From NCBI GenBank assembly GCA_964036045.1, contig OZ038379.1, forward strand, positions 119,041,206 to 119,105,205: DNA of 64,000 nt. The letters are read 5' to 3'. Origin of the DNA: Eutreptiella sp. 'Long Island Sound 2002'. Taxonomy: Eukaryota > Euglenozoa > Euglenophyceae > Eutreptiales > Eutreptiaceae. A program made the translations under genes and the position numbers. Below, in pieces: positions 41,705-52,830 of this stretch (its first letter is position 1; every line of letters begins with the position of its first letter). The notes beneath the pieces were generated by a model that did not search any database, was not told the DNA's origin, and saw only the letters and a program-made list of their open reading frames with translations.

Positions 41705-42040
41705 TGTAGGGAACACATGCGGTCCTTCATTCCAGTCATAGCTGATGTTCCCTCCCCCACCAGCTCGGTCCCAATATTCAGTCTTGATTAGGGTTAGGGT
41801 CATGGGTAGGGTTAGCTGTAGGGTTAGGAGCAGGCGGCGGGTTGGGGTGGGCGTTAGAGTCAAGGTTGGGTTCAAGTATAGCGTTGGGGTGCTCCACCGC
41901 CTGGGCGGGGAGGGATGCTACGTGGGCAAGGGGAATGAAAAAAAAAATTTCAGGCGCCTTCGGCGCCACCATATGTATGGTCAGTAGCCATTGACCCTTG
42001 GTAACTAAGTGGGCCCGGAAGGCCCGGAGGGGGGGGGGGG

Positions 42041-42079
42041 GGGGTCGCGTACCGGGACCGAGGAGACGTCCCCCCCGTG
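42041..42079. repeat. DIRS-like terminal repeat (arm 2)
   Basis: GGTCGCGTAC, five divergent bases, then CGAGGAGACGTCCCCCC is inverted relative to 35,556-35,599. It lies at the 3' edge of the recombinase frame. Confidence 0.6.
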
Positions 42080-42929
42080 TTTCCCACCTTCCCCACCAGC
42101 ATAGGAAGCGCCACGGCAGACCCATAGTGCGAAGGAAGCACGCACCCGCGCGTCTCCAGGCGTGCCAACGAACTTCCGGTCGCGCTGTCCCTCTGAGGAG
42201 TGGCTCCATACCTTCCTCCACGTCCGATGCGGAGCCGAGCACAAGGCCGTGTCTCGGTCGAACTCGCCGCAGCCAACGCGCCCATACCGCCGCGTACGGT
42301 CCCAGCTGCCTAGAGACCCATCTCTCTCCCCGCTTGAGGCCCCAGAACGAGAAGTCGGATTTCCCAACCCCCGACCGTTTGGTCGACGAAATTTCCCCCA
42401 CGCGTGCCAACGAGCGGAAGGACAAAACACAGGCCGCGTAGATGATCCAGTCCAGTTCTGAAGAGCACGCCTCTGCAATGAGCTGCAAGACGTCCGCTCC
42501 CCCGTAAGGTCTGTGGACCTCGGCATCCACTGGCGCTTTGGTGATTCTCCAAAGCCTGTCCCATTTGAGCTATGGGAGCCAGCCGAGGAGGGCACATGCT
42601 TTGACCGCCGAGATACAGCCCCGTAACGTCGCCTGCCGATACCCCAGCTGGAATATACCGAAGAGCGCCAACTCGACCACTCTTTGCGCGTCCTCCCAAG
42701 GCGTGGTGCCACCCAACTGGGCCAGTGGGGGGAGGTGCGAAGCGTATGCATCCCGCGTCCCCGATTTCCATGTCGAGAGAAGGGCGGCGGAGACGCAGTC
42801 GTAAGGTTCGCAGTATCCAAGTGTCTTCCAGGCCTCCAAGACGGACGGCCAATTGATTGACCCTTGGGAATCCACTGCGACGGGCTCGATGCGTGGAGTT
42901 GTGGGGGATGCCTTGCCAGCGCCTCCCAC
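42046..42929 (-). CDS. Tyrosine recombinase of a DIRS/Ngaro-like element
   Basis: One frame with a single UAG at 42,570 (GWLP-LKWDRLW), about 290 codons. The N-terminal half (WPSVLEAWKTLG, LALFGIFQLGYRQATLRGCI) fits a SAM-like core-binding domain. The C-terminal half holds the box I Arg (SFRSLARVGEIS) and box II HxxR (RWHAWRRAGACFLRTMG), followed by CWWGRW, which resembles the H/WxxxW segment before the catalytic Tyr. The Tyr itself is not identifiable before the sequence enters the poly-G terminal repeat, so the C-terminus may be truncated or frameshifted. Such enzymes integrate the circular retroelement DNA. It is preceded by a gag-like gene on the same strand. Confidence 0.6.
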
Positions 42930-42971
42930 GCCGGGACCTCCCCCTCCAGGGAGGGGGGGGGGGGCGTCTTT

Positions 42972-44017
42972 TCATTCCACTTCCGGGCACTGCCACACCC
43001 AGTGGCGGACAATTTTCCCTTTTCCCCTGCAGGTTTTACACGGTCCGACTGGTTGGGAACTGGACTTCACCCATTGCCCGTGATGAACCTCAAAGTACTC
43101 CTCTCCATCGACCACCTTGAACCTCTTCGCCATCACTTTCTTCAGTCGTGCACCTACTGCCGTGAGGCCCTCGGTGAACTCCGGTGCTCGTGCGGCCTGT
43201 TTGGACTGGGAGGAATCCTACTCGTACTTTTCCTTATACTTTTTTACCGCCGTGTTCGTCGGTGCCCACAAGGCCTCCACGACTTGCACCATGACTGGCG
43301 AAACCTCGGCAGTGGGGATGGCAGCCGCAACACCTGCATCGGGGGAGTTCTGACCGTTGTCCATGGGAACAACCGCATCGTCCGACTTCCTGGCCGTCCA
43401 CAATGTATCGTCGGCCTTTTGGTCGTCCTTGAAGTTAAGCAGCAGGCTTCGTTGTTCTTCTTCACACCATTTATCAGACATCCGCATGTCTGCGGGCGAA
43501 AGGGGTTGTTTCAAGACAAAGGCGCTGAGGAGCCAAAGCAGCCGAGTGATCCGCCAATGGTTGTTATAAGCCGAGCTTATTTCGAAAAGCGACTTCAGGG
43601 GCAAATGAGGAATAGCCACGCCCGGCTTCGCAGACGCTGACGCGAAAGAATTCACTTGCTCCGTCAATTTAGAGATCAATTTTTGCTGTTCTTCCAACAG
43701 CTGCTTGACAGATGGATCCAAAGACGGCCGAGAGGTCCCAAATGCGGCGGGCTCAAAAAGTCTAGACTCCAGGGTAAGTCGGACATCAGCTGTGAGGACA
43801 TACCCGATTATTATTCGATGAGAGTGTCCGAATCCCCCGAAAATTGGACTGAGGAGGCAAACTGCTTGATCCAGTCATCTCGACAGTCACCCAAGCTTCG
43901 AAGCTGTTTCAAGACCTTTGCCCTGGCCAGCGCGCAATCCTTGGCTGCAGTCTCTTCCCTCACAGACTTCTGCACATCTGCCAGAAGGTACTCACTGAAT
44001 TCGATGAAGTCGGCCAT
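42972..44017 (-). CDS. Gag-like protein with zinc-knuckle-like C-terminus
   Basis: It starts at ATG 44,017 (MADFIEFSEYLLADVQK) and reads through tandem UAA codons at 43,811 and 43,808 (TLIE--SGMSSQ). One frame step near 43,780 leads into SRPSLDPSVKQLLEEQQKL, then UAG at 43,218 (EKYE-DSSQSK), ending at UGA 42,972. The central part has a coiled-coil-like segment and a helical region (LFEISSAYNNHWRITRLL). Near the end, CKTCRGKGKIVRHWVWQC has CxxC...H...C spacing like a nucleic-acid-binding knuckle. Its position upstream of the tyrosine recombinase fits the Gag/ORF1 of a DIRS-type element. The single frameshift may be real or assembly error. Confidence 0.5.
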
Positions 44018-44100
44018 CCAGAAAATTGTTCGTAAGCACAAGGCGACTCACAAATAATAACAAAAAGCTAATAACAACAACAAAACTGTGAAACCCTTGT

Positions 44101-45061
44101 TCACCTGCGGCAAACAGAAAACTGGCACAGTGCCGGCCGGGATTGCATGTATTGTGCCCACAACCGCAGGGGCCAGCAGCGACCCCACAAAGGGGGGTCG
44201 GCACATTCCACCGGGGGAGACAATGCAAGCGGAGCGGTCAATGACTTCCACATTGCGTCAAATTGGTCCCGTGTGGGGATGGGCCGTGGGAAGGGCAGTC
44301 CCGTGCGGGCGGTGTAGGCGTCGCCCCGGCGGGTGATGTACTCAGACAACACCCGGAAGCCGGAGCGGGGTGCACCCAACTCCAAAAGGAGCCCTATCAG
44401 ATGGGGTGCGGGAAAGAGGGCCTCCGCATAAGTACGGATGGCCTGCACCTTGGTTTTGTGGACCGCCGGGAGGGGAGCGTGGTCCATTGCCTCCGTAAAA
44501 TGGGCCCGGATGAGGGGGGACGATGACATCCATTGGGCCAACAGGTCGGAACACTTGCTCTCCCGAAGGAGGTGGCACCACTGAGCCGAACAAGCATCAT
44601 GTTCAGCTCCGTGAGAGGGAGGAAATGACATAACAAAATATGTGGACAAAGAAGCGTTCATAAAAGCTGTTCATAATTCATGGTACATATATGAACCGTT
44701 CATATATGAAATGTGAATTATGAACAATACTACTTTTCATACAGGTACCAAGGGCAAAGCCTTCAAACTCTCGGGTCCATGTAGGCAGGGGGTGATTTTT
44801 GGATTCCTTCTCCTTGCGATGTTGCATAGCAGCCGTGTAGATGTGCTAACCCCCAATGGCAGGTGAGGTAATATGCCAGATTGACTTGTGCTTTTCCTTT
44901 GGGTTTTGGCTTTGGCTTCGGTTTGGCGGCTGGTTTGGGCTGCGGTTGTGGTGCGGGGGCGTCGCAGCAGCAGTTCCCTCACTTCCACCAAGATGATCTT
45001 CATCATTGGCCAGGTTTTCGGGCGGTGTACTAAAATTTTGAGAGATTTCCATAGAAGGCAT
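44101..45061 (-). CDS. Two-exon transposon gene with TATGAAC intron
   Basis: It starts at ATG 45,061 (MPSMEISQNFSTPPENL). The hydrophilic N-terminus with UAG at 44,846 (SPAIGG-HIYTAAMQ) runs to a GTACCTGT donor near 44,744. The 143-bp intron is packed with GTTCATAA/TATGAAC words and ends in CCCTCTCACGGAG. Exon 2 (44,601-44,101, UGA) encodes EHDACSAQWCHLLRESKCSD, then HKTKVQAIRTYAEALFPAPH and SGFRVLSEYITRRGDAY. I do not recognise the domain. The intron motif links it to the 29-33 kb element, suggesting another gene of the same transposon class. Confidence 0.5.
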
Positions 45062-45362
45062 TGCTTGGAAAGTAACAAAACAGCAGGTGCAGAGTGGAGA
45101 CATGGTGATATCCAGGTGCTCAAACATAGATATTAGCCAAATTAGATGAAATTCGGAGAACCCAGATTCAGAAATAGAAACTGCCGTACAACAGGGATGA
45201 CACACTGCTGAAGGCTATGAAGTTCGCATTGAGTGGAAAGCAGGGCGAAATTTCGTCCAGGCCTGGCAGTTTCAAATAATACCACGCTCAAAATCCTGAA
45301 AGTCGGGCGCCTGGGCAAAATTTTGCTCCGCGGGAAGCAGAATAGCATATAAAACAGTCAAA

Positions 45363-47560
45363 TCAGTCCCAACGGTGTGTACTCCGTCCCAACTCCTCTT
45401 CCTCATCAAGCATTTCCGGGGACGAATCACTACGCACCTCCTCTGGGCCCTCATTGACACTGTCAACATAATTAAAATCATCTACCACCGGTACAGCAGC
45501 AAGCATGGGGTGTAGGGCGGGGGGTTTGGGGGGGGTTTCGGGGGAGGGGGGGGGGGGCTGGGGGACTACCACCGGCACACCGCGCGCTGGGGGTTTGGCG
45601 GCTGGTTTTGGAGTGTTACCACCGGCTGTGTTGATACTCTTGTAGTGTGCACTTCGCTGCCTCTGATCAACATTGGAGCGTTTCTGACCATATGCATTGA
45701 GACCATCCTCCACACCATTGGGTATTTTAGTCTTGGCAATCAGACACCGTAGGCTATGCCGAACAAGGCTTGAAAATTGCCCTTCTGTAACCCTTGTACG
45801 CGACAACACTCCCGGAAAGTGCATGCGGGGGGCTTCATCAAGACGTTTGACCACATACTTCTCCTCTTCCACAACAGCAATGAGGAACGAGGCATGTGAT
45901 ACGTTCTGAATGAACAAGCGCACGTGCTTTGTGTACTTGTCCACAGACTTGTGCGTCAGGACACCCTGGCATTTTTTCTCTCTTGGAAGTGTGGGGGGGA
46001 GAGTTGAAAAAATATCGGTTGTCTACTGCACTGACTGGGCATTACCAACCTCCTTCGAAGTCATGAGTAGGCAACTAAGCATTGCTTCGCCGTACTCTTC
46101 AGAAAATAGGCAACCAAGTGCCCGGGTGTGCCAATCGGACCAGAAAAGCAGCGCTTCAGTATTGGTACGCAGGGATTCAGTGCTTAGCCACTTTTCAGAA
46201 GGTATGATACTCATCATCAAGACAGTACTCATTCCAATGCATTCTTTCACAGCTGCACTGGAATGAAGAGAGCGACCGTTCCAGTTACATTCACGCACAA
46301 GAACTCCTAGTGCCAGAAGTGCTGGGCAGTACGAGTGTAACAGGGCCTTCAGGGCTAAAAGGCATTTCAGACCTAGTCTTTGACCATCAGACAACTCATC
46401 AAGATTACACATAAGGACCTGGGTGGTACTATCAAGCCGTGCTTTGTTAGCAACTGTAGCTAGGAACAAACCAACAATGGTTTTTTCCATGTGACGCAGC
46501 TTGCCTTTCATGGGCACCAAAGCTCCTTCCTTCAGGTCCCAAACCTGCTCAAGAAATTTAATAGTAGGGGCAAATGCCTTATAGGTTATTTCCACGGAAT
46601 ACTTATATGGGTGCCAGGTGCCGTAAAGCAACGGGTGTCCCAACAGAAACTTGTCTACATGCCAGGGGGCATAGCTTGCTCCGAACGACATTTTGAGGAG
46701 TGCGTAAAAGATCTTCATGTCAATCAGAAATGGCACAGTCCGTCTCGTCTTCACCTGCAAGCATTCTAGCCCCCTGACAAACTCCAATAACTCAACATGA
46801 CTTCCGCATTTCAAGTGTGATAACAGAACGGGCCTCTAGTTGAGGGATACCTCGGCATTGCGAGCATAGTCCAGAGGTGCACGAACCTAGGTCCGCAGAA
46901 TAGGCCCATTTGCGATTGTACTTCTTTGCAACAGCAACCCAACACAACGAGCAAGGTAGTCAACAACCCCGGGTATACGTTGTGCAACAACATCCAGACT
47001 GGGCAAACCGTGGTACTGGGGCAGTTCAGTAGTGTGCAACACACCGACAGCAGTCACATTCAAAGTCTTATTAGGGCTATGGGGGTCCACCCAATTGATG
47101 TAGCGACGGTAATTGTCGGACCAAAGCGTAATTTGCTGTCTCTCAAATGAATCCCATCGGCATGAAGCTTGAAAACAGGCCTGGGCCGAGATAGTAGGAG
47201 CATTTATAGTGCATTCCCTTGCCATTGCTAGCTTACGGCGGATGGACTGGGTCATTGTACTGCAATATGAGGCTCCAGTGGCTCTCTCAGCAAGGGGATA
47301 TGTCAGCACTCGCACAATGTTATACAGTGAGAAAACTTGCTCTCAGGACCAACAAACATCTTGGTGGATGACTAGAACACCAGGCAGCCCGCACATGCCC
47401 AGCAGTACGTCTAGTCTTTCTGGTGTGACGCAAATCCAGTGCCAGCTGCAACGGCGGGAGTGTCCTCCCCTTGTTCAATGCCACCCCAATGACAGCCTTC
47501 GGGGTATGAACGCGATTACCCCCCACGGCTGTTTGAAGAGAGCGCACATCAATCATGTCT
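45363..47560 (-). CDS. Putative DDE-type transposase, long frame with UAG codons
   Basis: A 651-codon frame runs from 47,315 to UGA 45,363, broken only by UAG at 46,887, 46,836 and 46,023 (GPILRT-VRAPLDY, EVSLN-RPVLLSH, NAQSVQ-TTDIF). A probable upstream exon (VRSLQTAVGGNRVHTPK) lies at 47,560-47,350. Two acidic blocks resemble transposase motifs: LWSDNYRRYINWVD (D-N-Y) and RTVPFLIDMKIFYALLKM (D-M-K). A hydrophobic helical region follows, and a Pro-rich, acidic C-terminus (SSPEMLDEEEELGR). The family is not certain; the DN...DMK spacing suggests a cut-and-paste element related to large fungal/algal transposases. The flanks carry GGGCGAAATTTCGCCC palindromes. Confidence 0.55.
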
Positions 47561-47599
47561 CACAGCCCCATTGGCAAAACCACCCCTAAGAGTCAGTGA

Positions 47600-48110
47600 A
47601 CAGAACTCAACAAAGGTACCACCCTGTAGGTAAAGGGTGTCAACGCAAGCCAGGAAACATTTCGCCGAGGTTCAACTTAATCGGCTGCCCAGCCTAAGTG
47701 ACAGTGAGGCAAAGGGCAACATATCCGGCACACGAGAAGCAAAGAAACAACAGGGGGGGGCAGGTCGGAAGAAATTTCGCCCAGGATCAGTGATTGGTGT
47801 TTTTGACCTGTACATTTTGCAGAAGAGGCGGAGCTGGGGGAAGTTTCGCCCAGGGTCATCAAGACATCAAAATATGTATCCCTTCTTTGCTATCCGGGGG
47901 GGGCTGGGAAAAATTTCGGCCAAGTCTGGGCAAAATGGCAAAAAGAGACACTACATTTGAGTTTCAAAGTGTGTATGCACAGGACACACAATAAATGTAG
48001 AATTATTCTTCACCACCTATTACAGTCCAGGCGACACATGGAAAACATAGGCACAAAAACAAGACACAGAAAAGGCGACAAAGTGCACATGTTTGGGTCG
48101 TAAGGGGCGG
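47600..48110. repeat. GGGCGAAATTTCGCCC-family array
   Basis: Variants GAAATTTCGCCCAGG (47,772), GGAAGTTTCGCCCAGGG (47,842) and GAAAAATTTCGGCCAAG (47,909) occur within 140 bp. Related words lie at 45,246, 45,312, 26,905 and 28,492. This is presumably the 5' flank or an intron of the 45-47.5 kb gene. No frame is supported. Confidence 0.5.
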
Positions 48111-48179
48111 CTAGTTAGCGTGGCCTAAGACATATGGACTCCACGGTCCAAGGACCGCATATATTACAATTTGGTCTGC

Positions 48180-49274
48180 ATCGAGGGGGTGTCAACAGGG
48201 AGCTTCGCCAGCCGTGCCACCCCGCACAGTCTTGCGTCAAGGGACCTTGCTAGCAGGTGGTGTGATCGTCTCAGTGATTGTTCCACTGCTGGCCAATCTA
48301 TTGACCTCTGGGAGCACAGATGCTTCATGCACCGAGCCTCTGTGTCCCATGCTCTCCAGAAATCTTGGACTCTCTTCCACGCTTTTTGTGTCTTATCACT
48401 CTCCTCTCTCGTGGTGTGTGTGTCATGATTTGCCTCGAGCAATGGTGCGTGTTGCTCATCGCGGGGGAACTCGCTGTTCACCTTCTTGTGTCTGCACTTC
48501 TCCCTCCCCCTGTCCCTTGGCACTCTTCACATCCTCATCGCACGGAAGGGAGAGAAAATTCAGGGGAAGGGGGCAGGTTTCAAGGGACGCCCAGAAAGCT
48601 TTTTTGTCCCAGCGTGTTAAGCTGCCGAAAATTCCTTTACAGGCGTATTGAAAATTTTCTTGTTCGATGTCGGTCCCCCGGACTTTTCCATCAAGCCTAA
48701 TTACCCACATTTCCCACACCCCTTTTTTCTAGTACCACTTCTCGTTCCCTGTCCTTGACTCGAGGTACGCACACATCTTTATCCTTTCGGACAACGCAAA
48801 CACTGCCGCTTTCCCTTGGTTCGCGAGTGTCTAGAGCCATCCGCTCCATCGGGCCCCTTGTGAGCCATCGTGCGGCACATTCATCGTCCTCTTGTCATGG
48901 CTTAGGAACGCCTCCATCTGGGTAAAGGACTCCTGCTCCCACACATATGTTCTGGCAAAAATTCTGTCCGGTAGGGATGGGTGGCCTGCAGTAATATAGA
49001 GCCGCCCCTCTGTTTTCGCATCGCTCGGGCCTATTGTTCTGTTTGGATCGCCTAAGCTCACCGGGCGTTTGGGTTCCTCATCCTTTATGTCGCGCCGCAA
49101 AACTTTCGTGGGCGTGTTGAACATGGTAGTCCCCAGTGTGGCTTGGACTCTCATTACTTGCATTAGAAATTTAAACATCTCAAATCTCCCCGTCAACCGT
49201 GATCGCTCTCGTAGTGTCATTTTTGCTGGGCTGAGGTCCCCCACCCACCGGGCATGCAAATGTACCCGGTTCAT
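48180..49274 (-). CDS. Unrecognised gene, UAG-containing frame
   Basis: The frame 49,274-48,456 (272 codons) is interrupted only by UAG at 48,831 (RWSGWL-TLANQGK) and 48,729 (GNEKWY-KKGVWEMW) and ends at UGA. A second open stretch (48,523-48,180) in another frame carries EESDKTQKAWKRVQDFWRAW and a Leu-rich C-terminus and may be a further exon. Recognisable content is limited to a basic N-terminal part (KMTLRERSRLTGRFEMFKFL) and a hydrophilic middle. I cannot name a family. The regular Q-compatible UAG placement argues it is coding rather than chance. Confidence 0.45.
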
Positions 49275-49319
49275 TCATCGTTGGCTTTGCTATGCCCCCG
49301 ATCTCACCACTCGTCATTT

Positions 49320-49990
49320 GTGACCACAATCTCCACAGCCTTGCTATAATGATCTATCTCCCATAACTAAGTCGTCGAATGAGCCATTGTGTGTTGCCAT
49401 ACGTAGTATGGCCACAAAATGATTGCGATACACATCAATGTCTCTCTGGAATCTGGCATCTTCGGGGTCAAGCGGACTGTGTGGCCCCATTGTCGTCCAC
49501 ACCCATGGGGGTTTTTTTTAACGTGGCGGATCTGGGCTACGTATCCGTTTTTTTCAATTCAACACGCACTTATTGATTTGGGCTGGTTTTGTGCATTTTT
49601 GTGTCCACTGTAACCTCATCCGTAGCCCCGGAGGACATAGGCTCCATGGTCATGATAGTTGTCTGCGGCTACGGCTTGTTTTTTTCCGTATCCCCCGCCA
49701 CTTTCCCCCTACAGGTCCATTTTTTGTCATGGACATGCCGGCAGCACCTTGCCCGCACGACTATCGCCTGGAAGGCGCCAAGCTGATGTCGTGCAAGTTA
49801 TCGGACCTCGAGTATAGGGCTCCATGATCGTGCAGGTACCCCTTGCTTGCCTAACAGGTGTTGTAGTGGGACAATGTACCGGGGTTACGGAAACCTGTCT
49901 GCGGCTACGGGTAAGGTTAAGCTTCGGGATGTCCGGGGATACGCAACGCTGCCTGCAGCTACGGGAGGGGTTACGTGTCTTTGTTTGCGG
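49320..49990. repeat. TGTCTGCGGCTACGG motif cluster
   Basis: TGTCTGCGGCTACGG occurs at about 49,661 and 49,890, with variants CTGCCTGCAGCTACGGG near 49,951 and CGTAGCCCCGGAGGAC near 49,620. These match the complementary motif at 1-284. No gene is supported; a short coiled-coil frame begins after the cluster. Confidence 0.5.
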
Positions 49991-50089
49991 ACACTTATAG
50001 GAACTCCTACAGTGACTCTTAGGCATTGTAAACGCGTGCACATCGTGGTTCTAGTGGTAGCCAAAGGGAGGGGGGTCTGGGCACACCCT

Positions 50090-50356
50090 CTAGCGACGCA
50101 CGCCACAAGGAGCAAGATTCAAAAGTCTAAGCTGCAACGGAAGCTTGAGGATCTAGAGAAGGAGAGGGCGCCAGCGCCAGTAGCAGGTGGCGACGGCGCG
50201 GCAGTGGACAAAGGGGAGGCAGACGCAGCAACGACATGCGTGGCACCGGAGGTCGTGGCACCCGAGGTACCGGAGGCAGCGAAGGCCGCAGCAGCGGAGG
50301 TACGTAGCGCCGGCCGAGGTAGCGGAGACGCACGAGGACCAGACGGTGGCAGCTGA
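50090..50356 (+). CDS. Short coiled-coil/Ala-rich C-terminal exon
   Basis: The plus-strand frame reads SKIQKSKLQRKLEDLEKERA, then Ala/Val/Glu repeats (APEVVAPEVPEAAKAAAAEV), ending at UGA 50,354. The heptad-like start and low-complexity end resemble a transposon accessory-protein tail, but no start codon or acceptor can be assigned with confidence. A chance low-complexity frame is possible. Confidence 0.3.
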   Translation, partial: LATHATRSKIQKSKLQRKLEDLEKERAPAPVAGGDGAAVDKGEADAATTCVAPEVVAPEVPEAAKAAAAEVRSAGRGSGDARGPDGGS

Positions 50357-50679
50357 TACGGAGGAGGCTCCCACAACCTAACTCTTTCGGGGTGCTGACG
50401 ATCCCGACCCTGATGAGGTGCGTACCACACGGTATGTCATGGCTGAAAGGCATTTAGGGTCTGGGTCCCCAATACACATGTGTGGGATGCAGCGTTCTAG
50501 GGTGTGGTGCGGAACCCCTAGTAAGAACGCAATTTCCGGAACACCCACCTAGCCTCAATTTAGGGGCAAACCACCTAAAAAAATGGATTCAGCACCGTCA
50601 AAAAACCCCCATCCCCTTTCTTTCCCCACATAACCCGCATCATGGGGCTGGTTTTTTTTGGGGGGGGGGTCAAAGAGTT

Positions 50680-50893
50680 AGAGCACAACTAGAACACAGT
50701 TAGAGCACCTTGCTCTAACTAGTTAGAGCACTAGTTATCGCGCGATAACTCAGTTGTCGCGCGATAACTCAGTTACCGCGCGATAACTCAGTTATCGCGT
50801 AGTTATCCCAGGTAGTTATCGCGCACCCCTCCTCCATCCGTCCCTAGGACAAACAACACAAAACACTTGGCACAAAGCATGTATGGTCTTTTT
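50680..50893. repeat. GTTATCGCGCGATAAC / TTAGAGC array
   Basis: Four or more copies of the perfect 16-bp palindrome GTTATCGCGCGATAAC, or one-mismatch versions, occur with AGTTAGAGCA words at 50,690-50,825, just downstream of the transposase stop. The same words fill the introns at 52,615-52,810 and 54,640-54,835. Confidence 0.7.
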
Positions 50894-52567
50894 TCATACA
50901 AAGTCAGCAATGTATGAGGCCTTGGCTGCCTCCAGTCCCAAAAGCCCTTGCTCCACGGCGTTCATGGACATGCAATGATGCATGTGGCGGAGGGACATAC
51001 TTGGCCTCACCAAGGACCAACCCTTAAAACAATTTTTGAGCCTCCTCTTGTAAGGCCCATACCGATACTCCGTTGGGATGGAGGAAAACTGAAAAACGTT
51101 CCTCCATTTCTCGGCAAAAAAGGTGGAATGTGCCAAGCACCAATGGATCCACCTGGTGGGGGAACAACCTGAGTCTCCCCAAGCTTTTGAAAATTTTGTG
51201 GTCAACGCACGGTGGCGTTCCACTTGGGTTAGAGTGTACAACTCCCTCACCCTCCAAAGCTCATACAAACCCTCAATGCATTTCACCATGACATGCACAA
51301 CAACCCATAATGGAGGTCCACCAGGGGTCCTCACTGTGGGGACATGCTCTTTGAGGCAATCCACATATTGCCTTTGGAAGAGGGGGGAGGTTAGGAAAAC
51401 TTTGGTGCTTGTAAGATTGAAATCTTTTTCTGTGGCCCTTGAGGGCGAGGGGAGACGTTCCCTCAGAGGGATGCCTGAGGTCTCATCCTTGAGGGCTTGT
51501 TTGAAGGCCTGCAAAGCTGCTACAGCTTGAAACTGATGAGGGGTACCAGGGGGGAGGGCGTGAAGGGTGGTCTCAGTGCGCTTTGCAATGCCGTTTAGAA
51601 TGCGGCATGCTGCATGTTGGTAGTCCCCCGGCCGCCTATCAGGGGTCACACTTCTCAAGAATGCCCCCCATCTTGAGGTGGACTCCACCCCCCGTTGCTC
51701 ATTAATACCATTGGGGTCTTTGCACAACCAACGCTTAGACCCAGCCCCCCCCATTGCTTGCATCCCCTTCCCATCCCCTGTCAAAATGACAGTGCAAGTC
51801 AAAAATTGGTTTTGAAAGAGGACAATGTCCTCCTCCACATACCTCACCTCTTGGTTGAGGTTGGCGGAGATGTCCAGGCTTCTCAAAAAAGCCTGTTCAT
51901 CCCCGCCATCCATGCAAAACCATGAGGCCCATAGCTTCACCTTCGAAGCATACTTTGCCCCCCCCCATACATTAACCCATACATCCGCACGGGTAGCGGA
52001 TGCCTTCCACAAGGAAGTCGCATCAACTGACATGACAACAATGGCAACGCCACTAGGGGGGGGGTTCCCAATAACTCGGGCCATAGATATTGCATTTTGC
52101 ACAATTGACTGCAAAGGCACATGGGCAGCTGCCCTATTGCGGCCTGTGGTAGACTTTACAATGGTTGCTTGGGGAAAGTAGGGCATGATCCGTTGCCGAA
52201 CGGTCCTTAGGTCCTGTTATGTGCAACGGCAGGGCATTCGCAAAAGGGCCCGCTAGGAAAGATGCATGTTGCATGCCATGCGTAGCATGCTCAGGGCCTC
52301 ATGCTCCTGAGCTGCAAATGCAAGATGGCCACCAAGTGGGCCAGACACGGGCGTGCGCGCCCCACCACTTAAGCAAACTTCTCCTTTCGTGTTGGTGCCA
52401 CACACAATGTTCGGATCACCCAATAGAATTCGCACCAGCCGCGGAACCGCCTTCAACCGCCGCCGCCGGGCCTTGGGGCACTGCAGATCGGTGTACCGCC
52501 GGAGGTTAGCTGTGTTAAGAGCCCTCAGGGCCTCATTGACAGCATTATCCATGAAGAATAAGAGGGC
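50894..52567 (-). CDS. DDE-type transposase of the GCGATAAC-intron element
   Basis: The exon starts at a clear acceptor (TTTCCTGCCCAG) at 52,567 and runs 558 codons to UGA 50,894 with UAG at 52,253 and UAA at 52,217 read through. Motifs: GVAIVVMSVDATSLW (first Asp), TCTVILTGDGKGMQAMGG followed by a Cys pair region (second Asp), and FSSIPTEYRYGPYKRRLKN near the C-terminus (candidate Glu with HWCLAHSTFFAEKW before it). The same D...GDxK...E order occurs in the 55.4-57.3 kb protein, so the two are diverged relatives. This resembles large KDZ-like/GDxK transposases of fungi and algae. Lengths and motifs look intact apart from the recoded stops, making it the best candidate here for an active enzyme. 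Confidence 0.65.
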
Positions 52568-52830
52568 CTGGGCAGGAAATGAGGGAGGGTTTTGAAGCAA
52601 GGGCCCAAAAAACACACGCGATAACCCACGCGATAACCCCCGCGATAACTAGGTTATCGCGCGATAACCCCCACGATAGCCCCCCGCGATAACTAGTTAG
52701 AACGCGATAACCCCCCGCGGTAACTAGTTAGAGCACCCAGTTAGAGCGCGAGAACTACCGCAATAACTAGTTAGAGCAGAGGTTAGTGCGCACTAACTGG
52801 AGGGGTTAGAGCAAGCATTGGGCACCCTAA
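52568..52830 (-). other. Intron packed with GCGATAAC motifs
   Basis: Minus-strand intron between the oxygenase-like exon and the transposase exon. It carries about ten CGCGATAACC/TTATCGCG half-sites and AGTTAGAGCA words and ends in a pyrimidine-rich CCTGCCCAG. The donor near 52,830 is less clear. Confidence 0.5.
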
